A stretch of DNA of 64,000 nucleotides from Falciphora oryzae. Lineage: Eukaryota > Ascomycota > Sordariomycetes > Magnaporthales > Magnaporthaceae. The stretch's first letter is position 1, and each line of letters opens with the position of its first letter. The DNA is taken from positions 26,249 through 90,248 of the forward strand of contig JNVV01000051.1 of the NCBI GenBank assembly GCA_000733355.1, given 5' to 3'. Shown piece by piece: positions 11,831 to 21,702 of the stretch. The position numbers and the translations under genes were made by a program. The notes beneath the pieces are model-generated. The model worked only from the letters and a program-made list of their open reading frames with translations. It was not told the DNA's origin and ran no database searches.

Positions 11831-12705
11831 CGTTTAGATATTTATACCCGTTTTAAAAAAACGGCTATGGCTTTTTATGTTAAAGATATCGAAGCCGCAA
11901 CGGTAGAGGTCGTTTAACGGCTGTCCTCGTTTCCCAATTCGTTGTTATACTTTGTTTGGGAATAGTAAAGGTCGTTTTGAGCAAAGGCATGCTCGTTTTC
12001 GTTGCTACTGTTACTTTTACGGTTATAATTAAATTCGTCGTTTTCGGGGTATTAGGCGTCGATTGCTTTTACCTTTTTAGGTTTAGTAAAGCAATTAGCG
12101 GCTTAGTAACCCGTTTTTCTGCAATTGTGGTATATCCCGGGCTTCGGTCCCGTGTGGTCCGCTCGTTTAGCTTTACCGTCGTAGCTCGATAGCTTTTTTG
12201 TTTAGAGCGTGCTGGATTTGTAGGACCGATGGTTTCCCGACCTTTTTTCGTAACGGCGGGAGTTTTGCCGTTTGGAAACGAAACGGCGCGAGTTATTACG
12301 GCCGTTAGGCTTGCGGTTATCCTGCCGGATAGACCGTTTTTTTCGTCCGTTCTTTTTTTGGGAATGGTACCCCGAAAAACGCTAGTTCCTATAAGGCTTT
12401 TGGGAATAGCGATGCTCAAACGTTTTGCCGGAGGGCTTGCTTTTTTTAACAGCCTATTTTTTTTCGGCTGCGTTGGTAACATCCTTGGGGGTATCCTAAT
12501 TGGTTTGCGTATCAGCTACCAGCTTATTTTATAGCCAATTTTGCAAATGGAAGGAAAACTTTTTCGATAAGCGGGCTAGCTGTTAAAGGTCCGTTTACGA
12601 AGCCTCGGGCTTAATTTTTTGGGCTAATATTTACTATTTGGTTAGGAACGATATTGGGGACTTTTGGTAACCTTAATGTAGCTGTTTATAACTAATTTAG
12701 CTATA

Positions 12706-13129
12706 ACGTGGTTCATCACCGAGTGGGTCATATCAGCGAATGGGTCACTTCAAAATCCCATACTAAACGCCGTTTTCGACCCCCCGGTTAAATCCACCAA
12801 TTTTTAATAAAATTCCATGAAAATTTAATATGTTATATTTAACTATATAGCCGATTTTATGATTATTTTTCCAAATTTTTATTAGCATTATTTTTAAGTG
12901 AGTTTTAAACACTGTGCAAAACACTGTGTGTAAATAGTAAATCACCTTAAAATAGTAATAATAAAAATGTGGAAAAATAATCATAAATTCGGTTATATAG
13001 TTAAATATAACATATTAAATTTTCATGGAATTTTATTAAAAACTGGTGGATTTAACCGGGGGGTCGAAAACGGCGTTTAGTATGGGATTTTGAAGTGACC
13101 CATTCGCTGATATGACCCACTCGGTGATG
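12706..13129. mobile_element. Palindromic MITE, first half of a mirrored pair
   Basis: It starts ACGTGGTTCATCACCGAGTGGGTCA after a TA (12,704-12,705) and is a near-complete palindrome of about 424 bp. The outer TIR is shared with the MITE at 10,720, so they are one family or close relatives. It ends at a run of N. The reverse complement of this copy is almost identical to 13,151-13,574. Confidence 0.82.
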
Positions 13130-13150
13130 NNNNNNNNNNNNNNNNNNNNN
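13130..13150. other. Assembly gap (N run)
   Basis: About 21 N between two reverse-complementary MITE copies. The bases on either side (CGGTGATG and CATCACCG) mirror each other. Confidence 0.95.
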
Positions 13151-13574
13151 CATCACCGAGTGGGTCATATCAGCGAATGGGTCACTTCAAAATCCCATAC
13201 TAAACGCCGTTTTCGACCCCCCGGTTAAATCCACCAATTTTTAATAAAATTCCATGAAAATTTAATATGTTATATTTAACTATATAACCGATTTTATGAT
13301 TATTTTTCCACATTTTTATTATTACTATTTTAAGGTGATTTACTATTTACACACAGTGTTTTGCACAGTGTTTAAAACTCACCTAAAAATAATGCTAATA
13401 AAATTTTGGAAAAATAATCATAAAATCGGCTATATAGTTAAATATAACATATTAAATTTTCATGGAATTTTATTAAAAATTGGTGGATTTAACCGGGGGG
13501 TCGAAAACGGCGTTTAGTATGGGATTTTGAAGTGACCCATTCGCTGATATGACCCACTCGGTGATGAACCACGT
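13151..13574. mobile_element. Palindromic MITE, mirrored second copy
   Basis: This is nearly the exact reverse complement of 12,706-13,129 and ends CACGT before a TA at 13,575-13,576. The two identical 73-codon frames (minus 12,763-12,984 and plus 13,296-13,517) are the same hairpin arm read twice, not genes. A single genomic MITE assembled twice at a contig junction is the likeliest explanation. Confidence 0.8.
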
Positions 13575-14656
13575 TAGTGGATTTGGATAGTCGGGTCGAT
13601 TCGTCCCTTTTCGAAGTAATCGACGAAGTCCGTTTATAGCTACTAATGGGATTTAATTAAACCGTACAATCCTTTGGTATAAATCTTCCAGTTTGCAGCT
13701 ATTTCGTAATGTAGCGAAAGCATTGCCTAAGTTATTTACACCCAATCGGGGGCGCTATCGTATAGCGCGTTCCCTTTTTTAATGCTTTGGACCCAGTTTT
13801 TTACTTCGAAAAGGGTGGCGTTAGCTTTAAAAGTATTAACGCTGTATTTCGGGGGTTTGTTATAACGCGGTATAAGGACATAGTTTTTGCCTTTAAAGGA
13901 AATAACCTTTCGGAAGAGGTCGATTAGCTAGGTAATGCTTTCGTCCCTTTGGCCGCGTATAGGGCGGCGGTTAGGCGGCTTCGGAAATTCTGAACGACGG
14001 TCCCCGGAGTATGCCCGCTCCGCTTTATTGCGGTAGCTCGAAGCCCTAAAGTCGCGGGATTCGTTACGCCGTCCTGGGTTTAAGGAATTACGAAAGCGAA
14101 ATTAATCGCGTTTTAGGGATCGTGCTTTACGCATTTTTAACTCCTTTTACCGGTGCTTTTTATATCGTTTTTCCTTATGTTTTTATTTCGGGGGACTGTA
14201 GGTTAAGCGCGCCCGGTTCGTTTTTTTGGACGAAATAAAACCACGGCGGTCGTTATGGACGCGATTATCGTCGTCGTCGTCGTAAACGTGGTCGTCGTTT
14301 TCGTCGTTATCCTGTTCGTCCTTGGGGGTATTTTCCCGGTCCGAATCTGCGTTTCCCGCGAGGGCGAGGTTTGGATTGGGGGTGCGCCGTCGCTTTTGCG
14401 AGCTTCGTTGCATTCGGTTTAGGAGGTTTTCCAGGGCCCGATTGCCCCCTTCCTTAAGGAAAGAACGGATCTCTTTTTCGAAGCTCGGGGCAGGGGTCGG
14501 CTCGCGATGCGCCGTTTGCGAGCGAGTGGTAGGTTTCGCCGTTGCCGGAAGGCGCGATCCTTTTAGGGCCGCGGTTTCCGGCGTCGCGTTCGATTAACCG
14601 CTTTAGATTATGGTGATTGGCTCGTATTCCCAAAAAGGGTGGTAGAAGCTAAAGAA

Positions 14657-14933
14657 TATTACGGGGTAAACCGAAGGCCTGTACGAGGTGATTACGATGA
14701 TACTAGACGGTAATCGAGGGGGTGAAGTCCTATATTATTATAGGGTAGATACGACAATTTCAGCTTGATTTTCGCAACCCTAAAGTTGCTTCGATCAAGC
14801 CACCTAAGTAACGCGGCCCTTGGGCCCGCGTCACGTGCCCCGAGGCTACAGGCCTCGGCGTGGCGTGGCCCTACAGAGGAGGCTGGGGCCTTCCCCTGTG
14901 GCGGCCCGTTCTATCGCGACAGGCTTCCTTACA
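14657..14933 (-). repeat. 5' LTR of the Gypsy element
   Basis: 277 bp, collinear with 4107-4383. The outer end ...CTTACA is followed by the target duplication GTTTT at 14,934-14,938. The inner end begins TATTAC where the other LTR has TGTTAC, a G-to-A change fitting RIP. No clear primer-binding site could be matched to a tRNA. Confidence 0.9.
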
Positions 14934-15363
14934 GTTTTTATGTAAAAGTAGCCAGCTTTAGCATAGCGAAAAATGGTTTATTCCATGCAATAAAGGTAGC
15001 GTTCGATTGCTTTCGTTGAAGCGAATCGAATAATAGTATTCCTAAAAGGAAAAGTTGAAAATTAAAGTGGTAGCTATCGATTGCAATAGGGGATTGTTTT
15101 AAGCGTGCGTAAACGTTACCCATTTGGGCAATATATGCGGTGGCGATAGTTGACCGAAAGATTTACTGGGTCCGGGTGGGTATCGCAATACGGGGGTAAC
15201 ACTTTTCAAGCTTTGCCGGCTAATTTGCAATTTTTTTTTCGCAATAATTCCAACGTTTGTTTTCGTCGGGATTTGGTACATTTTAATCGCCTTTTCGAAG
15301 CCAATTGAATGCCGTAACCCGCGGCGCAATTAATACTATTTTCATCTATTTAAAAGCAAATGG

Positions 15364-15828
15364 TGTAACAGACTGTAGCCCCCTAAGGGAAAGGGTCACG
15401 CCTGTAGGGAAAGGGGATCTCAAAGGTTCAGCGGTTTATCAGTGCGAGGCTCGACAAGTGTATAATGATGAGAAACAGAAAAAACGATTGCTTGCCCTCC
15501 AAACCCCTTTTACAGGAGGTCCTTCGGGCCCTTCTTATACACAGTCCTTCGGCTGCCGTCGGCCTGCCGTCGGCATGCCTTCTTCCCCGCGGCGCCCGTA
15601 CGGGTCTGGATATGCTCCGTCCCGAATCAACGCTTCGGGGTTTAGATGTGTCATGTAGGGATCCCTCTGTACCAGCGTGTCACAACCCCTTGGATCTGAC
15701 TCTCCTAAAACAGCGCGTCGCATGCGCCACCCTATTAGCTGGCGGATATCGTGCCCGCGGTCGCGTTGGGTTGGCGGGCGAGGGCGTGGCTGGCTGATAT
15801 CGCGCCCGCGGGCGCGTTGGTTGGCGGG
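15364..15828. repeat. Long inverted repeat, right copy
   Basis: Reverse complement of 1-487. It lacks the two small insertions of the left copy. 14,939-15,363 between it and the Gypsy LTR is AT-rich, gene-free remainder of the outer element. Confidence 0.8.
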
Positions 15829-16012
15829 TGTTACAAATGGTGGTGTATTTGGTAACCTGCCCAGTGGTAATCTCCGTGTTCTGCAAACCCTTAACCTCCC
15901 CGAAATCTAACAAAGCAACTAATAACAACATTCCCTAATAACTTTAGCAAAACAAATCGCCCGAATACGAAAATACCCTCATTCAAACCGCCCGAACCGC
16001 GCCTACAAGCCC

Positions 16013-17199
16013 TGCCCTTCGTTTTGCACGAAATCCACAATCAAATCCCTGTCCTCCACGTCGGTTAGCCACTAATGCGCGAGGCTTTCGTTTTTTTTTT
16101 TAAAAGCTTTAACCAACTGCACCCTAATCCGGCCCGACTGCATATTCTACGGGTGCTTTTAAAGCTTTTTAAAGGCTCAAATCCACTTTTCACGCCTTAG
16201 CCAGTGCCTAAAAAGCCGGCGGCTGGATCCAAGGGCCTAGGAAAACCTCGCAAGTAAAGGGCTTAAGTCCCAATCAAACCCTAAATCTGCCTGTGCCAAA
16301 ACCCGTGCAGCTTCGAAAAAGCGGTCCCCGACGTGAACCTGGGCTTCCGCTACCGTAAGGTGCCCGGCCCTACTAGAGGGACGTCTCCTGCCGGCTCCAG
16401 GGCTCTGCCGATCTTCCGGATCTTCGTCGGCCTCGTTCAAAGCCGCCAAACGCTGGGCAGCCGTGGTTATATACTACTCCTTTATCCCCCAAATCCCTAT
16501 AAAAACAGCGTAGTAAAAATCCGGCTGAAAAAAAGCCGTTCTGCGCATCCAGCGTACGTCGGGCCGGAAGGAAAAGAAGGCCTGCCAAACTTAATCGCTA
16601 GCGAGATACATGCCTGTAATCGGATCCAAAGCGACCCCTAAGCGTTTTCCGAAATCTATCCAGTCTTTAAACCTCGTTTTTAGGCCGTTATATTTGTTTT
16701 TAACCCTATCAGCCCACCGGATCTCTGGCCAACGCTTAAATAAAGCCGCAGCGGCCGTTTTTTAGCACTTGGCAACGCAGGACGAGATCGCCGGATTCAA
16801 CTTCCCCTACCGGGCCAACTCTGCGAGAGACTCGAGGAACACTTCAAGCTGATCAACAGTCCAGTCAGAGCGTCTGCGAGGCTGCAGATACCCCTGGGAG
16901 GTCCCCTGGGAGGTCCCCTGAGTCGACTGCGAGGATTGCAGAAGGGAGGAGGGCGTGGTAGGCCCAGGGGAGGCCGGAGGGGACGTCTCCGTCGATTCAA
17001 AGGGGTCAAAAAAGTCGAGGTTATCGTCGGGCTCTGGGCTTTCTACCGGGTTAAGGGGCGTTCCCAACGATAACTGCGTGGCCGGGAGGCCCTCCTCTTC
17101 CCCTTCGGGGGGTACAGGAAACGAGGGGGGCAGGGATTGGGCTCGATCCGCGCTTTCCTGGCGCCGGCGCCGGATGCGGAGGGATAGTTGACGAGGCAT
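16013..17199 (-). pseudogene. Myb/SANT-like DNA-binding protein, decayed (Harbinger partner type)
   Basis: From an ATG at 17,197-17,199 the frame encodes a Ser/Pro/Glu-rich N-terminus of about 110 residues, then a Myb/SANT-like domain: DWTVDQLEVFLESLAELA, VKNKYNGLKTRFKDW, LDPITGMYLASD and VWQAFF with following Trp/Phe positions. A stop interrupts right after LAELAR and more stops follow. The same frame closes at 16,013-16,015. This fungal Myb/SANT-like family is commonly spread with PIF/Harbinger transposons, whose second ORF is a DNA-binding partner of the transposase. The relic transposase at 2738 fits that pairing, though the pair cannot be shown to come from one element. Confidence 0.72.
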
Positions 17200-17930
17200 T
17201 GCAACGGAAGTAGGGTCGGTAGGTAGAAGGGAGGGTTGGTAGGTAGTGTAGGTAGGGTAAATTAATCTGTTCAACACTCGACTTCCATTTGAATCCGGAC
17301 TACCAGAGGCTGCCACTTATATATCCCGTTAATCCCTGGCTTTTGAGCTCTCGAACGAGCCTAAAATTAGCCTCAGGGACCCTTTGGATCCCTTTGAAAG
17401 TGAAGCCATTCAGGCCTGATTTTACCCGTAATCACGACTTTGTACGGGCCGTTGTTATATTTGGGAATAGCTTCTATTTCTGACGTTGCTGCAGTCGCTT
17501 TTTTTTATAAATAGACATGACCCAGAGGCCCTAGATGAAAACCAACTCAAAATCAGGGCGAAATGTACAAGTCCGGGCACAGGGGCCCCCCGGAGGCCGT
17601 CTCCACGTCGAGAATAAGCTTAAAAAAAGAGGCAGGGATCAAAAAAACCAAAAAACCTTTAGTATCAAACACGCCCGCATTCCCGCACTATGTGCGCGGC
17701 CAAGGGGACCCCCACAGCTCACTTGCGAGCACGCAGCAGCAGTGCCGCAGATGACGGAGTTGCATGTTGATCGTGACTGGAATTTGCTCTAGCAGACTCC
17801 ACAGGCCAACAAATCTGCCCCAAAGAACAGAGGATAATTGCTAGGTACAATGCAAAATCAAGATAGTATTCTGCCTCGTCCACCCACGCCTTCCTCCCCC
17901 GAACAATTGCGCGATACAAACACACCTGCT
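17200..17930. other. Intergenic, no gene seen
   Basis: Upstream sequence of the Myb/SANT relic and 3' side of the coiled-coil gene. GC-rich patches near 17,570-17,760 have open frames without recognisable content. Confidence 0.5.
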
Positions 17931-20006
17931 TTAGTGAGCAGGCTCTATGGCCAGCCGCAAATGCTGAAGACGCTCAGTCATGTTCGACACCATGTTGTCG
18001 TCAGCTGTCTTGGTTAGAACCTGAATGTCTGCCATGGACTTACGGCACCAGCTGGTGAAGTCGTCTTTAATGGCAGGCCATTCTTCGTCGGTGGCATCGG
18101 CGAGGTTCCCCATTTTTCTGATGGCCGGCATAATGTAACGGTCCGAAACCAGGACATAGACGCCCGTGATGTCCCTGATGGCGCAAAAGCTGCCTTGGAT
18201 TTTGACGGCACTATTGTGAATCCTCTGGGAAAACGGCAATCGAGTTAGCTGCTTTGCCACTTTTGGGCACCAAAAAGGTAATAATTAACGCAGTAGACAC
18301 ATGTGGTACATACCGTGCTGGTCGTCTCTGTCATATTCACGCCTTGGGCGACCCCGAATTTGTTGTATGTCATTCCGTCCTCGAGCGGCTGGAGGAACTC
18401 CTTTTGGACCTCCTCCCGCACCGCCATGTCGACTTCACTGAGAACTTCTTCGAAAAACGTGACGAGATCCTGGACCTGCTCCCTCAACTTTCCCAGTTGA
18501 CGGCTTGAGTCCTCTAGAATCGTCAAGATATCTCCCTGTTTTCGAAGGGCTAATTAGCAAATATGCGGCTCCAGCGGCCGGGTCAGTAAACTTACAAGTT
18601 GGAGCCTCTCCTCGCCCAAGCGCTTAAACTGAGATTCAGCACTTTCCAGATTGGCCACAGCCGACGCCAGCTTCTCCTTGTTTTTGCCGACGTCGGCGAT
18701 GAGCTTGGTCACCTTGTCGCTGAGACGTTTTTCATGGGAGCGTGCCTCTGCCAGGACCCGCTGCGCCTCCCCCCTCTGCTCCTCTCTCTGCTCCCTTTTC
18801 TGCTTGATGAACTCGGCTCGCCGCTGCTCGACGTCGCGCTGGTGACCCATCCGGGCTTGGTACTCCTCAGTACTCTCGCCGGCGAGCTTCTCCTTCAGCT
18901 TACCAAGGAGTCCCTTCTCTATTTGTCATCCCGTTAGCAAACCCTTCGAAAATACATTATATGGGGTCGATTTGACTGGTTACTTACTTCTCTCCTCCAT
19001 TGGAATCGCCTTCTCCGCGAGGAGCTGCTCTTCCTCCGGGCTCAGATCGGCAATAACCGGCATCACGCCCTCTAGCTCTTTCATGTGGGCTGAGGCCTCG
19101 GAGACTCTCCTTTTGGCATCTTCAAGTTGCAGCTGCAATTCCTCGATAACCGCGGATGTAGACTTGCCCTTTTCGGCGAGCTTTTCCTTCTCGGCCTCTT
19201 TTTTTTGCCGTGAATCATCATTTTGGTTCGCTTCCTTTCGCTTGCCTCCTATAAAGTGCATGGTTCAATTAGCTCCCGGGACCCCGAAAACGTGCGAGTG
19301 CTTAAGCCTGCACATACCTTGGCAAGCGACCACGTTTTCCTTCAGGCATTGAATTACCCAGTACCAGTACCGGAAAGAGCCAGTAAGGTCCTCGATCTTC
19401 TTCAAACAATCCGCCGTGCTCTCCCTAACATTCTTGATGTCGTTGGCCAGCACGGCGTTGTCACCATCCTTTGCCCCATCGATAATGCGCAGGATATTCT
19501 CGAGCTTGCCCTTGTCTTCGATCATCATCACTGCGACCTTGTTGATGTGGTTCATGGTGCTGCGAGCATTCGAAAACGCATTTCGACCGAGGTTGGAACA
19601 AGATTCGAGGTTTGCGTGGAGTAGGTCATGGCTGGACGGGCGAAAGGAAGGACGAATTTTGTCAGCACCACGCGTTTGGTAATATTGCACGATACTGGGT
19701 GGGAACTTGGACGTACGGCAATTCACCAATACTTTTGCCCATGTCATCTTTCACATCCCGTGACCTGACGGTAACGCCAGCAGCCACGGGCGAGGCCGAC
19801 GTTTTGAGGAGGATAGCCATTGTGCTGACTGCGGACGGCGCGGTTGCGAGGGGGCGTGCCCACGTATCACTGTTGGCTATACTGCGTGCTCGGACGGACT
19901 CAGCGACTTTCCTGGCCTCCCGCTGAACCGCCAGGGCGTACTCGGAGCGCTCATCTCCGCCCACGACGGCTTGTTGCGACGATGTGGTAATCTTGGTAGG
20001 GGCCAT
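17931..20006 (-). CDS. Coiled-coil protein of unknown function, six exons
   Basis: Joined exons, 5' to 3': 20006-19717, 19631-19318, 19248-18988, 18918-18596, 18535-18314, 18248-17931, giving 575 residues. All five introns have GT...AG ends with consensus donors (GTACGT, GTATGT, GTAAGT twice, GTATGT), and the phases agree throughout. The start MAPTKITTSS lacks a signal peptide. Residues about 200-400 are very rich in Lys, Glu, Gln and Arg with heptad spacing, a long coiled coil; flanking parts are helical with conserved-looking Trp (FRYWYW; DEEWPAIKDDF). No transmembrane segment or enzyme motif is seen. I do not recognise the family by name. It is divergent from the PNP-NACHT-ankyrin gene with 1.7 kb between starts. 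A role as partner or effector of that receptor is only a hypothesis from position. Confidence 0.75.
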
Positions 20007-20939
20007 TTTGGACACTGGAATGGTGTCACGAGGTCTCGTGCAGGGGGGATTGGAAGGTGGGAAATGATTTCGACTGATAATAATCTCTAAAGTCTTGGAA
20101 GATGCTGAAGAGAGCAAAATCCCCCGAAACCTCCACATCCTCCAAGCGGGTTTATGTAAACCGTTTTGTGGTTTGTGCGAGGTACGTAGCTATTTCCCCC
20201 ACTGAACCTCCGTAAGGCCGATTGGGTCGGCCCGGCAGCCTTACTTTCGTCACCTCGCTCTTTGGGCTCCTTTTGCAGGTCCTTTTGCCCAACCGGCTAC
20301 TAATGGCTATCTGCGGCGGTCCGTGTGGCAAATGGATTGGCATTACAACGACCTTTAATTCAAACTGTATCCCTTTGGTGCTGGTTCCCATGTAGCAAAG
20401 TAGCACCAAGCTGCCCTGATTTAGAGAGTTTTCACTCCTCCAATAGACAATAAACACACCTACTTGATAGATTGCCCATAGCTCGCCTCATTTCCCTTGG
20501 GCGCTAGCGTTGAAGCCACAACGGCAAGCCCAACCAAAAACTGCTGATTAGTTGGTGACTTACCAAGAAGCCGAAATAAAGACTCCGTCAGCAACAAGTA
20601 TCAGGCTCTCTTCCCTTTCCCACAACCCACGCCGCCGTGCCCGCTGCAGAGAGAGTGTTTCAGCCACCGACTGCAGATCGTGTGAAAACCCGACCATTCC
20701 CTCACGGTCTTGGTGGTGCCTTTGATACCCAACTAAGGTGCCCAGGGCTCAGTCATGGAATTGGGCATTGCCGGTAGGCGGCCTCTTCAATGGGGGTTGG
20801 GCTCCGCGGCTTTGTGCATAAGGCCTGGATACGTGTATCACCACCTGCGACTCTGCAGGTTCCCATTCGCTGCGCGGCCGTTCTGGCCCAGCCACTGATA
20901 CACCCTCGAGAAGTTTTGAGTTGCCGCGCTGGCCGCCGG
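20007..20939. promoter_or_regulatory. Upstream region of the coiled-coil gene
   Basis: No gene supported. The short minus-strand frame at 20,152-20,457 has no recognisable features. It probably contains the 5' UTR and promoter of the coiled-coil gene. Confidence 0.4.
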
Positions 20940-21492
20940 CCCAAACTCGTTCAGGAAACCCACTCGAACCACGTCTCAGCTGTGGGCCAGTCGTTCGGGG
21001 GCGGTGCAGATGGATGAATCCAGGCCTCTCCGGTCGATGCATCTCGAGGGGGTGTGGTGGGTGCCCAATGTGCCCGAAGACTGAGGATGCAAGTGTCGGC
21101 CTAACCTCGTCCAGGAAACGCATTCGAGCCGCGTTTTAGTTGTGGGTTAGTTGTTCGGGGCGGCGCGGATGGATGAATCCAGGCCTTTCCGCGACCCTGG
21201 CCTGACGCGTTACAGCGCTTTCCGGCGGCTAATGCATATTGGGGAGGGTGTGGTGGGTGCCTAATGCACCTGAAGATTGAGGATGCAAATGTCGGCCCAA
21301 CCTCGTCCAGGAAACGCACTCGAGCCGCGTTTTAGCTGTGGGTTAGTTGTTCGGGGCGGCGCGGATGGATGAATCCAGGCCTTTCCGCGACCCCGGCCTG
21401 ACGCGTTACAGCGTTTCCCGGCGGTTAGTGCATATTGGGGAGGGTGTGGTGGGTGTCTAATGCACCTGAAGACTGAGGATGCAAGTGTCGCC
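20940..21492. repeat. Three-copy tandem repeat upstream of the NACHT gene
   Basis: Three head-to-tail units start near 20,942, 21,103 and 21,299 with AACTCGTYCAGGAAACSCA-type sequence. Units 2 and 3 are about 196 bp. Unit 1 is about 160 bp and lacks a 36-bp segment (GCGACC...CCGGCGGC). Each unit contains GGATGAATCCAGGCC and GGGTGTGGTGGGTG. The array ends about 210 bp before the PNP-NACHT start codon. The matching open frames on both strands are by-products of the repeat. Confidence 0.85.
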
Positions 21493-21702
21493 TCAAGAAG
21501 CCTCACGGCAGGCTCCCATTAACAGTCCCATCGCTTGCCGACAGAAGAATCATGTTCTGTGTTCGCGAACGCCCTTCCTCGATTGGTATCTCCTCTCCAG
21601 CTGCCTCTTTTTGCCGTCATTAACTCGCGGCGCCGAATCCAGGTGCTAGAGATTGAAGCGCAACTTTGCTCCTTGACATATCTACGGTTAACACCAGGAG
21701 CC

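Larger units (their letters stand above)
12060..14430 (-). pseudogene. Gypsy gag with mutated zinc knuckle
   Basis: A polar, acidic start (RKRRTPNPN...DDDDD, near 14,183-14,413 on the minus strand) leads into a long degenerate gag. The zinc knuckle lies near 12,106-12,150. It still has C-x2-C-x4-H-x4-C spacing, but the first Cys and the His are both Tyr and a stop falls inside. Cys-to-Tyr is a G-to-A change and His-to-Tyr a C-to-T change, both typical of RIP. A MITE and an assembly gap at 12,706-13,574 interrupt the gene. Confidence 0.7.
4102..14938 (-). mobile_element. Ty3/Gypsy LTR retrotransposon, RIP-degraded, with target duplications
   Basis: The element runs leftwards. LTRs lie at 4107-4383 and 14,657-14,933, both 277 bp, and the flanking 5-bp target duplication GTTTT is perfect (4102-4106 and 14,934-14,938). 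In element order it holds gag with a zinc knuckle, a retropepsin remnant, reverse transcriptase, RNase H, a low-complexity linker and an integrase, all broken by stops and frameshifts. A purine-rich tract ending AAAGGGGGGATAG directly abuts the 3' LTR (4384-4397). The interior is AT-rich with many TAA/TAG stops from CAA/CAG codons, the pattern of RIP. Later insertions are a solo LTR (7509-7792), a palindromic MITE (10,720-11,147) and a second MITE at the assembly gap (12,706-13,574). About 2.3 kb between integrase and 3' LTR is longer than usual. Confidence 0.92.

Noticed and set aside
12763..13517. Two nearly identical 73-codon frames on opposite strands
   Set aside because: They are mirror images of one MITE hairpin arm, duplicated around the assembly gap.
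20942..21492. Tandem array considered as a CRISPR-like or coding repeat
   Set aside because: Units of about 196 bp are contiguous without unique spacers, and the open frames shift between units.
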